Source: Herpetosiphon llansteffanensis (GTDB taxonomy: Bacteria; Chloroflexota; Chloroflexia; Chloroflexales; Herpetosiphonaceae). Taken from it: 64,000 bases of DNA. Position numbers and translations under genes: made by a program. Positions 51,885-59,539 of this stretch are shown piece after piece; position 1 is the stretch's first letter, and every line of letters starts with the position of its first letter. Where the stretch lies: positions 1-64,000 of the forward strand of contig NZ_PUBZ01000084.1 in the NCBI RefSeq assembly GCF_003205875.1, written 5' to 3'. The notes under the pieces are model-generated. The model did no database searches, was not told the origin of the DNA, and saw only the letters and a list, made by a program, of their open reading frames with translations.

Positions 51885-52050
51885 TATTAAGGATGAGGGA
51901 TGAAGGATGAAAATCCTAGCTCATTACCCATCTTTGCTAAGTATGAAGAATGAGGGATGAAGGATGAAGGTATTCATCCAACGACACATCCAAATTTTTA
52001 TTCGACAAGGAAACGTCAAATTACTCGGCTTATTTCATAATTCATAATTC
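51885..52050. repeat. Word-repeat block between the two ABC genes
   Basis: GGATGAGGGATGAAGGATGA, a second AATGAGGGATGAAGGATGA at about 51949, and TTCATAATTCATAATTCATCC near the end. It interrupts an otherwise tight two-gene operon. Confidence 0.8.
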
Positions 52051-52055
52051 ATCCC

Positions 52056-53813
52056 TCATACTTCCAAAAGGCTTTCCTCTTGATCTTTGAGTTGCAGATC
52101 GTAGATGGTGCGATAGAGGCCAGGTTGGACCAATAAGCCTTCGTGCGTGCCATGTTGCACCACTTTGCCAGCATCGAGCACCAAAATTTGGTCGGCATTT
52201 TTGAGCGTTAACAAGCGTTGGGCAATCACAAAGGTCGTGCGCCCTTGCATCAATTGGTCAAGCGCTTGTTGAATTAGGTGCTCGGTTTCGGTATCCACGC
52301 TCGATGTCGAATCGTCCAAAATCAAAATCCGTGGGTTGAGCAACAAGGCCCGGGCAATTGCGATACGCTGGCGTTGACCACCAGAGAGCGTCACGCCACG
52401 CTCGCCAACTTTGGTTTGGTAGCCTTCGCTGAAATTGAGAATAAAATCGTGGGCGCGTGCTGCTTTGGCGGCGGTAATCACCTCTTCGTCGCTAGCATCG
52501 GGTCGCCCGTAGCGAATGTTATCGGCAATGCTTGAGCTGAATAAGAATGAATCTTGCAGCACAATCCCAATTTGTTCGCGCAAACTCTTAATTGCCAAAT
52601 CGCGCACATCGTGACCATCAACCACCACCCGACCCTCAATTGGGTCGTAGAAGCGGGGAATTAGATTGGTGATTGTGCTTTTGCCAGAGCCAGTTGGCCC
52701 CATCAATGCGATTACTTGGCCCGGCTTGGCCTCGAACGAAACATCGTGCAAGGTTGGGCGGCCACCTTCGCGATAGGCAAACGACACATGCTCAAACTTG
52801 ACGTGGCCTTGTACATGTTCCAAGCTCTGGGCAGCGGTTTTATCGGCCAATTCATCGTAGGTATCGATAATTTCAAACACGCGAGCCGAGCTGGCAACCG
52901 CTGTCGCCGCCAAGTTGACCGTAAAGCCCAAGCGTTGTACGGGGTTGTTCAACAGCAGCACATAGCTGATCATGGCGAATAACGAGCCAACCGTAATCGT
53001 GCCATCGATCGCTTGTGGGCCACCAATCCAGAGCAAGATAATCACGCTGATGGCGACCAAAAAGTTGAAAAAGGGCCAGCTATTGCCCCAAATCCGAATC
53101 ACGGCAAAACGGCGGTTATACCACTCGCCATTATCGCGATCAAATTTTTCTAGTTCATATGGCTCGCGGGCAAAGGCTTTGACCACGCGAATGCCAGTCA
53201 GGCTTTCTTGCATCATGGTCGAGAGCTTGCCCATTTGCTCTTGAATTTTGGTAAACAATGGCTCGACGGTGTTGCCAAAGCGAATTGTGGCATACAACAG
53301 CACTGGCAACGGCAAAAGTGCCAAGCCAGTCAAGGTTAAATCTTCAACAATCATGGCCACGATAATGCCGAAAAGTAAGAGCATGGTCGAGCTAAGTTCG
53401 AGTAGGCCAACCCCGACAAAGCGCTCAGTTTCGGTAATATCGCTGGTCGCACGACTCATCAAATCGCCGGTTTGCGAGCGATCGTGAAACGAAAATGGCA
53501 ACCGTTGAATCGCATCGTAAAAACGATTGCGTAAATCGTAGGCCACCCGAAAGCTCAGCCATTCGCCATAATAGCGTTGGGCAAAGCCGAAAATAACCCG
53601 CACCACCGCCACGCCCAAAATAATCAGCGCAGTGATTAGCAAGGCCCGACTTGAGCCGCTGGCAATCCCTTCATCAATCGCTTGTTTGAGCAATTGGGGA
53701 ATTGCAATGTTTAAGCCGACCGCCAACAGGGTTGAGCCATAGGCATAGAACACTTGCATAGGGTACGGTCTTAAGTGGGCCAGTAACCGTCGATACTGAT
53801 CTAGATGCTTCAC
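52056..53813 (-). CDS. ABC exporter half with degenerate ATP site
   Basis: A 585-residue half-transporter. The NBD has Walker A LMGPTGSGKSTITNL, canonical signature LSGGQRQRIAIARALL, but Walker B ILILDDSTSSVD where Asp replaces the catalytic Glu, and H-loop FVIAQRLLT where Gln replaces His. These changes mark the non-hydrolysing site of heterodimeric exporters; the site is completed by the LSVGQ signature of the downstream partner. GTG 53813, five bases after GGAGG, is preferred to an ATG 34 codons upstream whose extra residues do not look like family sequence. Confidence 0.93.
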   Translation of the reverse strand: MKHLDQYRRLLAHLRPYPMQVFYAYGSTLLAVGLNIAIPQLLKQAIDEGIASGSSRALLITALIILGVAVVRVIFGFAQRYYGEWLSFRVAYDLRNRFYDAIQRLPFSFHDRSQTGDLMSRATSDITETERFVGVGLLELSSTMLLLFGIIVAMIVEDLTLTGLALLPLPVLLYATIRFGNTVEPLFTKIQEQMGKLSTMMQESLTGIRVVKAFAREPYELEKFDRDNGEWYNRRFAVIRIWGNSWPFFNFLVAISVIILLWIGGPQAIDGTITVGSLFAMISYVLLLNNPVQRLGFTVNLAATAVASSARVFEIIDTYDELADKTAAQSLEHVQGHVKFEHVSFAYREGGRPTLHDVSFEAKPGQVIALMGPTGSGKSTITNLIPRFYDPIEGRVVVDGHDVRDLAIKSLREQIGIVLQDSFLFSSSIADNIRYGRPDASDEEVITAAKAARAHDFILNFSEGYQTKVGERGVTLSGGQRQRIAIARALLLNPRILILDDSTSSVDTETEHLIQQALDQLMQGRTTFVIAQRLLTLKNADQILVLDAGKVVQHGTHEGLLVQPGLYRTIYDLQLKDQEESLLEV

Positions 53814-53940
53814 GCATGCCTCCTTTGTGTTGGTTATCCCGAACCAGCAGACTATATAGTATATGCTAAAATGTGCATAACAATATCCGACTTTGGTCGC
53901 ATGATTATGTTCCAAAGGGTCATGTCAGGGGTTAAACAGC

Positions 53941-53971
53941 AAGGACACATCAGCTTAATTGCGATGTGTCC
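53941..53971 (-). terminator. Hairpin after DinB-like gene 2
   Basis: AGGACACATC (53941-53950) pairs perfectly with GATGTGTCCT (53962-53971). It lies 22 bases beyond the stop at 53993 on the minus strand. There is no strong T-run, so its efficiency is doubtful. Confidence 0.6.
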
Positions 53972-53992
53972 TGCGTGCTTTGTTGGGGTTAT

Positions 53993-54562
53993 TTAGCTGC
54001 GGGCGGCTTTGGCTTGGCGCATGGTTTCGTGAAACTGCTCAACGTGATCGTTGGTATGTTTCAGGCCAAGGAAATAGCGGCCATGAGCGTTGAGCGGCCC
54101 CCACGCGTCGTACAGCACTTTGCTAATTTCAAGGTGCGGCTGGTCGGGCCAGGCATCGAGCATACTGAGGCACATGCGGCGGCTTTCTTCCAGTCGTTGG
54201 CGGGCTTGCTCAACGGTTTGCAAATCGCGCCATGGCATTTCATAGCGCAAGCGTTCGTTGGGCAAAATGCCCGAAGCCATGGCCAAAGCGGTCAAGGCTG
54301 CTTCTTCGTTGCCAGCGGTGATATGGCAAATCAAATGCCCAAAAGTCCAAGCCATATCCCGTTCTTCCTCGGAAGCCCCAGGATCGTTCGCCTTGGGATC
54401 GGCTGGGACAAAAACAATGTCAGCGTCAACAGCATCAGTCAATAAACTTAGCAGATCGCCAATCATCTCATCGGTTGCATCCCAAAGATCTTGCTTGCTA
54501 AGGCTGGCCCCAAGCTCGCCCAAGGTTTGTGTACCGTCCTTCAATGGCCCAAAATCGATCAT
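53993..54562 (-). CDS. DinB-like superfamily protein
   Basis: A 189-residue helical protein. WTFGHLICHITAGNEEAAL and GLKHTNDHVEQFHETM supply the three His typical of DinB metal sites. Such proteins include thiol S-transferases and unknown hydrolases. AGGAG about nine bases before ATG 54562 supports the start. It precedes the ABC exporter pair on the same strand but is separated by a hairpin, so a shared role is not implied. Confidence 0.75.
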   Translation of the reverse strand: MIDFGPLKDGTQTLGELGASLSKQDLWDATDEMIGDLLSLLTDAVDADIVFVPADPKANDPGASEEERDMAWTFGHLICHITAGNEEAALTALAMASGILPNERLRYEMPWRDLQTVEQARQRLEESRRMCLSMLDAWPDQPHLEISKVLYDAWGPLNAHGRYFLGLKHTNDHVEQFHETMRQAKAARS

Positions 54563-54784
54563 AACACACCACTCCTATCCAGAGTTGAAACAGTATTAAG
54601 TGTACCCCAGCTTTCTCGCAAATTGATACCCTGTTTATTGATGATTTTTGGATAGGCCTAGCCGATAGCGAACCCAAGCCAAGTGCTAGCCCTACATTTG
54701 CTCAAAATAATGGCTCATTGTATCGTTGGGCTGAATAATTCGCCCAAGGAAGTTGATGCTTCCTCTAGTTAATGGTACTGCTCA

Positions 54785-55951
54785 ATGCTGAGTTCTCCGC
54801 TCGAAGGCCTACTGGTGCTCGACCTTTCACGAGTGCTGGCAGGCCCATATTGCACCATGATTCTTGGCGATCTTGGGGCCGATATAATCAAAGTCGAAGC
54901 ACCGCAAGGCGATGATACTCGGCGTTGGGGGCCGCCCTTTGTTGCTGGCGAAAGCGCCTATTATTTGGCGGTCAATCGCAATAAACGCTCGTTGGTTGCC
55001 GACCTTAAAACCGCCGCCGATGCTGCATTGATTCGCACCATTGCCAGCCACGCAGATGTCTTGGTCGAGAATTTTCGCCCAGGCACACTCGAACGGTTTG
55101 GCTTGAGCTTAGCCAGTTTGCGCGCACAAAATCCCCGTTTGATCACGCTGACCATTAGCGGAATGGGCGCAACTGGCCCTGAATCGGAGCTACCAGGCTA
55201 CGATTTTATTGTGCAAGCAACCGCAGGCTTGATGAGCATCACTGGGCCTGCCACTGGCGAGGCCAGCAAAGTTGGGGTGGCAGTTGTCGATTTAACCACC
55301 GGAATGTTGGCAAGCAACGCCATTTTGGCAGCCTTGTATGCCCGCGAACGAACAGGGCTTGGCCAACATATTGATATTTCTCTGTTGGAATCGCAGGTAG
55401 CTTGGCTGGCAAATATTGGCAGCGCCTACTTGATCACAGGCGAGGAGCCAACGCGCTATGGCAATGCGCACCCGACAATCGTGCCCTACCAAAGCTTTGA
55501 GGCCAGCGATGGCGCGTTTGCGCTGGCAGTTGGCAACGACCGCCAATGGCAAGGGTTGTGCGCTGTTTTAGAACAACCAGCTTGGGCAGATGACCCACGT
55601 TTTAGCACCAACCCGCAGCGGGTTCAACACCGCAGCGAATTGGTAGCGTTGCTGAATCAACATTTTGGCCAAAAACCAAGCGCCGAGTGGGTTGCGCTCA
55701 TTCAAGCAGCAGGGATTCCGGTTGGCGCTGTGCGCAGTATTGGCCAAGTTTTGAACGATCCGCAGGTATTGGCGCGCGAGATGGTGGTAAGCGTTGAGCA
55801 CCCAACCATTGGCGATTTAAAACTGTTGGGTATACCCTTTAAATTCTCAGCAACTCCCGCAAGTATCCGTTTGGCCCCCCCATTACTAGGCCAACATACC
55901 CACGAAATTCACCAGCAGTTCGAACCAAAAGTACTATCAGAACCACAGTAA
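54785..55951 (+). CDS. CaiB/BaiF family CoA-transferase (family III)
   Basis: A 388-residue enzyme that moves CoA between acyl-CoA and a free acid. Motifs include LVLDLSRVLAGPYCTMILGD, GADIIKVE, VNRNKRSLVADLK, LVENFRPGTLER and PGYDFIVQATAGLMSITG, where the conserved Asp forms the acyl-anhydride. The C-terminal part has VGAVRSIGQVLNDPQV. Family length is about 390-400, so it is complete. The start lacks a clear Shine-Dalgarno. No adjacent acyl-CoA genes reveal the substrate. Confidence 0.92.
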   Translation: MLSSPLEGLLVLDLSRVLAGPYCTMILGDLGADIIKVEAPQGDDTRRWGPPFVAGESAYYLAVNRNKRSLVADLKTAADAALIRTIASHADVLVENFRPGTLERFGLSLASLRAQNPRLITLTISGMGATGPESELPGYDFIVQATAGLMSITGPATGEASKVGVAVVDLTTGMLASNAILAALYARERTGLGQHIDISLLESQVAWLANIGSAYLITGEEPTRYGNAHPTIVPYQSFEASDGAFALAVGNDRQWQGLCAVLEQPAWADDPRFSTNPQRVQHRSELVALLNQHFGQKPSAEWVALIQAAGIPVGAVRSIGQVLNDPQVLAREMVVSVEHPTIGDLKLLGIPFKFSATPASIRLAPPLLGQHTHEIHQQFEPKVLSEPQ

Positions 55952-56476
55952 TTTAATTGCAACGATGTTATGAGTCTGCTAAAGTGGCAAGAAACAGGTG
56001 CTTGTGCTCCTGGAGCTTGCTACACCTGCCTTTCCGTACACGCTTGAGATTGAGTTACTCACGCTTAAACATAATTATTAAATATTATTAATTATCACAT
56101 GTTTGAAGCAAACAAGCATTATTGATCAAGCCAATTAATCGTCATTGCAGCCAAATTTAGCACTGTTGCTATGCTTTAATGCTTGGATTTGCCCAAACGT
56201 TGATTAACATGCTCAATATAATTTGAGCAGTAATAGTGTAAGCAAGCAGCTTTATTTTTGATAATAAAGTTGCCTTTTTATTGATCATAGCTTGTTGATA
56301 ATTTGATTAAACTCTACTATACTGGTTCGTATCATCGCAACCTGTGATCTTTACCCACCTATTTCAGCGAGCTTGAAATCAGGAGTATTGTTGCAACCCT
56401 GTGGCAGTAATTCTGAGTAAACTGTTTTTAACCGTGGGGATACAACAAGGCTGGCGAATTTTGCTGAGGAGGACTT
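55952..56476 (+). other. AT-rich intergenic region with a promoter and long leader
   Basis: 525 bases without a credible gene and without the word repeats. Base composition is clearly more AT-rich than the surroundings (for example ATTAAATATTATTAATTATC near 56080). A promoter at 56295-56323 leaves a leader of about 147 bases before the acyltransferase ATG. I see no known riboswitch consensus in it. Confidence 0.6.
56295..56323 (+). promoter_or_regulatory. Promoter of the acyltransferase gene
   Basis: TTGATA (56295-56300), exactly 17 bases, TATACT (56318-56323). Confidence 0.6.
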
Positions 56477-57631
56477 ATGGAATATCTTAGGCAGCGCTTT
56501 GAGCTAGCCCGTGGCCTAGCAGGCACCAATCTGCGCTCCATGGAAGGCTTGCGCGGAATTGCAGTTTTTCTGGTGTTTTTAGTTCATTTTCGCAGTTCCA
56601 TTCAAGCGTGGTTGTTCAATGATAGCCCAACCGCAATTATTAATAATGCCTTTGGCATGGTTGGTAATACGGGTGTAGATTTATTTTTCGTGCTCAGTGG
56701 CTATTTAATCTATGCCTCGTTGATGAAACGCCAGCAAGCCTATTTTAGCTTTATTGGGCGGCGTATTCGGCGCATTTATCCAACATTTTTTATTATCTTC
56801 ATGGTTTATCTTGGGTTATCGATTATTTTCCCTGCTGAAAGTAAAATTCCTAGTGGTATTGCTGCTGCAACGCTCTATTTCATTCAAAACTTACTCTTTT
56901 TGCCTGGAATGCTGCCAATTGAGCCAATGATTACGGTGGCATGGTCGCTTAGCTACGAAGTTTTTTACTACCTGATTATGCCATTGCTCGTGCTAGCAAT
57001 TGGCTTGCGCGCCAAAACGCCCCAATGGCGCATCGGCTTCTTCAGCATCGTTGGGGTCATCTTGACCGCCGTCTGTATTATTTGGCAAGGCCCGTTGAAG
57101 CTCGCAATGTTTATTGCTGGCATTTTGCTGCACGAAGTACTGGAATCGAAGCGCGATTATACGCCAACGGCGTGGCTTGGCTTGCTTGGCTTATTGATTG
57201 GCACTTGCGCACCATTACTCCCGCTCAGCGGCATGATTGGCAATGCGATTCGCTTTAGCCTGATTTTCAGCGGCTTTTTGATCGTATGCTGGCATTGTTT
57301 TAGTCGGTCTGAATCATGGCTCAAACAAGCGCTTTCGTGGACTCCCTTGCGCTGGCTGGGCAATATGAGCTATTCCTACTATTTGGTTCATGGTTTAGGT
57401 TTGCATGCAGGCTTTATGCTGTTGCACAAATTTATGCCCGCCACGCCAACTGGTGGCTGGTTCTTTTGGTTGATCTTGCCGCTGATGTTTGGGGTAACGC
57501 TGGTCAGCGGAGCGCTGTTGTTTGTTTTAGTTGAACATCCAATGTCGTTGAAAAGCGCAAGCAAACCTGTGGTCGTTGAGGAAGCTCGCGAACCTGAAGT
57601 GCGGCCAGCTCTCAATACAGACGCTGCGTAG
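56477..57631 (+). CDS. Acyltransferase family 3 membrane protein
   Basis: A 384-residue OafA/NodX-type O-acyltransferase with about ten helices. The catalytic His lies in MEGLRGIAVFLVFLVHF, and GNTGVDLFFVLSGYLIY, RRIRRIYPTF and WSLSYEVFYY are the other family motifs; WLGNMSYSYYLVHG is near the end. It adds acetyl or other acyl groups to surface polysaccharides or lipids. GAGGAGG four bases before ATG is a strong ribosome site. It is monocistronic, with a terminator 12 bases after the stop. Confidence 0.92.
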   Translation: MEYLRQRFELARGLAGTNLRSMEGLRGIAVFLVFLVHFRSSIQAWLFNDSPTAIINNAFGMVGNTGVDLFFVLSGYLIYASLMKRQQAYFSFIGRRIRRIYPTFFIIFMVYLGLSIIFPAESKIPSGIAAATLYFIQNLLFLPGMLPIEPMITVAWSLSYEVFYYLIMPLLVLAIGLRAKTPQWRIGFFSIVGVILTAVCIIWQGPLKLAMFIAGILLHEVLESKRDYTPTAWLGLLGLLIGTCAPLLPLSGMIGNAIRFSLIFSGFLIVCWHCFSRSESWLKQALSWTPLRWLGNMSYSYYLVHGLGLHAGFMLLHKFMPATPTGGWFFWLILPLMFGVTLVSGALLFVLVEHPMSLKSASKPVVVEEAREPEVRPALNTDAA

Positions 57632-57642
57632 TACAAACTACC

Positions 57643-57680
57643 AAAGCCCTTTTCATATTGCTGAAAAGGGCTTTTTTATT
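57643..57680 (+). terminator. Intrinsic terminator after acyltransferase
   Basis: AAAGCCCTTTTCA (57643-57655) pairs with TGAAAAGGGCTTT (57662-57674), followed by TTTATT. Confidence 0.9.
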
Positions 57681-57694
57681 GTTTTCCAGCCGCC

Positions 57695-57965
57695 ACATGC
57701 CCTTCAAGTTTTGATCCACGAAGAGCACAAAGAGCACGAAGGGCTGAAACCACGAAGCGCGCGAAGAACACGAAAGGGGACGTGGCTATTGGCTTTTGGA
57801 TTTTGGCTATGGCCGATCCCCTGAACTCTGACCCCTGGCCCTGAATCTTGAATCCTCGCTCCCGATCCCCGATCCCCAACAACCAATCCCCAACTTCTCT
57901 GTTCTATGCTCTATGTTCTTTGTTCTATGCTCTTCATCCTTCATAATTCATCCTTCATCCCTTCC
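57695..57965. repeat. Intergenic word-repeat block
   Basis: CCACGAAGAGCACAAAGAGCACGAAGG, CACGAAGCGCGCGAAGAAC, GGCTATTGGCTTTTGGA, GATCCCCGATCCCC, TCTATGCTCTATGTTC and TTCATCCTTCATAATTCATCC words, in the opposite orientation to the block at 35490. No gene is seen between 57681 and 58008. Confidence 0.85.
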
Positions 57966-58008
57966 TTAATGTGGTAGCATACAGATAGTTTAGTGGGGGA
58001 TTGCAACT

Positions 58009-58761
58009 GTGCGATTTGTACGTGCTCGACTCACAACCTTCGACGACCCGCATTATCGGGCGTTTGTTGAACAAATAACGATTGCTCGTGAGAACCAGCG
58101 GGCAACGCGGCCACCGCGCCAGCGTGATTTGTTTGGCGGTGAGGCCGAACAATTGCTGCGCGAATGGCTCACAGCGCAGGGTCAAGCGCTTTCCGAGCGC
58201 CGAATTCTCGAATACGACGAGCGGAGTGGCCGCCAAACGATTCGTAAATATCGTGAAATTGATGCCTTGGTTGAGGTTGGGCGCAGCGTGCATGTATTTG
58301 AGGTCAAGGCCAGCCGTTCGGCGCATACCATTCGCAAAGCAGCGACCCAGCTCCACGACATTCGCGCAGCTCTGCAATTAATTATTCCCCGGGTCTACAC
58401 CACCTTGTTATTGGTCGATACTGGCATTCCTGATGCAGAGGCCGTCAAAGCGTTGATGCGTAGCCCCGATGCACCACACACACCACCACCAACCATCGCT
58501 GATATTATTGGCGATCAAAGTCGCTTCCACCTGATCGAACATCCTGAACAAGCCCAACAATGGCCGGATCAGATTAGCATTCGGCGCTTTAGCCTTGATC
58601 AATTAATTGCCATGGCTGGCGATCGCCCATTGCATCTCGATTGGGATCTCGATGAAGAAGAGGAAGCGCCCAGCCCGCCGCCGATCAAGCGCCAAACTGT
58701 GGCCGATGATCCTGATGATGATACCGATAATCCATTTGCTGCGCTGCTTGGCGCATTATGA
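58009..58761 (+). CDS. Putative PD-(D/E)XK nuclease-like protein
   Basis: A 250-residue protein of no named family that I recognise. Residues about 45-115 contain the pattern of a restriction-endonuclease-like core: GGEAEQLLREWLTAQG, KYREIDALVEVGR and HVFEVKASRS, giving E..D..ExK. The second half is acidic with a low-complexity end (PPPIKRQTVADDPDDDTD). The start is GTG 58009 with GGGGGA eight bases upstream. The stop is nine bases before the next GTG start, so it is co-transcribed with an acetoacetate decarboxylase-like gene, an odd pairing. Confidence 0.65.
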   Translation: MRFVRARLTTFDDPHYRAFVEQITIARENQRATRPPRQRDLFGGEAEQLLREWLTAQGQALSERRILEYDERSGRQTIRKYREIDALVEVGRSVHVFEVKASRSAHTIRKAATQLHDIRAALQLIIPRVYTTLLLVDTGIPDAEAVKALMRSPDAPHTPPPTIADIIGDQSRFHLIEHPEQAQQWPDQISIRRFSLDQLIAMAGDRPLHLDWDLDEEEEAPSPPPIKRQTVADDPDDDTDNPFAALLGAL

Positions 58762-58770
58762 GGTATAACT

Positions 58771-59448
58771 GTGTCCGCCCTCTACGATTCGACGGTCGAA
58801 GCCGACCGTATTGCTGCCACAACCAGCTATCCGCCAGCACCATGGGTCATGCAAGGGACATGGGTTTGGTGTGTGCATCCAGTCAAACGTAGCGCTGTCG
58901 CCGATTTGCTGCCAGCGCCGCTTAAGCCGCTCTGGCTGCCAGCAGGCCGCAGTTTGGGGTTTTCGTTAGTTGGTCAATATGGCACAGGCTCGACCTTGCA
59001 CTATGGCGAGGCTGCCTGTGGCTTGGTGCTCAAGCTTGGCCCACGTCCCGCGATTTGGATTCACGGCCTCGTCGTCGATTTGGATGAATCGGTGGCTGGC
59101 GGACGCAACATTTGGCACTTGCCCAAAGAATTAGCCCGCATTTCATGGACGAATCCTAGCCGCGACCGCATTAGTGCCGATCAACAAGGCCGCTTGCTAC
59201 TGAGCTTCGAAGGCATTCCCAAAAAAATCAATGGCTTTAATGTGGGCCTGAATTTCGATGTGCTGGTTGTGCACAAACAAGAACTGTATCGAATTCCAGC
59301 GCGTTTTGCTGGCACAGTCGGCATCACCCGTAAAATTCGGCCCTTCTTTCCGGCGAGTGGCGCATGGGCCAAATTTGGCGTTTCAGGCTATTCGATCTCT
59401 GGCTTAGGCAATGGCCGTGGCGATTTTGGCGAATTGCTGAAGGTATAA
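58771..59448 (+). CDS. Acetoacetate decarboxylase family protein
   Basis: A 225-residue homologue of ADC. The family region HYGEAACGLVL, VVDLDESVAGGRNIWHLPKELA is clear, with the Lys of LPKE at the Schiff-base position and Glu/Arg nearby. Other family members are lactonases or decarboxylases of unrelated keto acids, so activity is uncertain. GTG start with GAGG eight bases upstream. Follows the nuclease-like gene in an operon and ends at an intrinsic terminator. Confidence 0.8.
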   Translation: MSALYDSTVEADRIAATTSYPPAPWVMQGTWVWCVHPVKRSAVADLLPAPLKPLWLPAGRSLGFSLVGQYGTGSTLHYGEAACGLVLKLGPRPAIWIHGLVVDLDESVAGGRNIWHLPKELARISWTNPSRDRISADQQGRLLLSFEGIPKKINGFNVGLNFDVLVVHKQELYRIPARFAGTVGITRKIRPFFPASGAWAKFGVSGYSISGLGNGRGDFGELLKV

Positions 59449-59461
59449 ATTTTTAGGCGTG

Positions 59462-59495
59462 AGCCGACTGGCAGAGCAGGCTAGTCGGCTTTTAA
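59462..59495 (+). terminator. Intrinsic terminator before uvrC
   Basis: AGCCGACT (59462-59469) pairs with AGTCGGCT (59483-59490), then TTTAA. Confidence 0.7.
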
Positions 59496-59539
59496 CATGG
59501 TCAGCAAAGATGCGGTATAATTAGCACAGAGGTGCGAAA

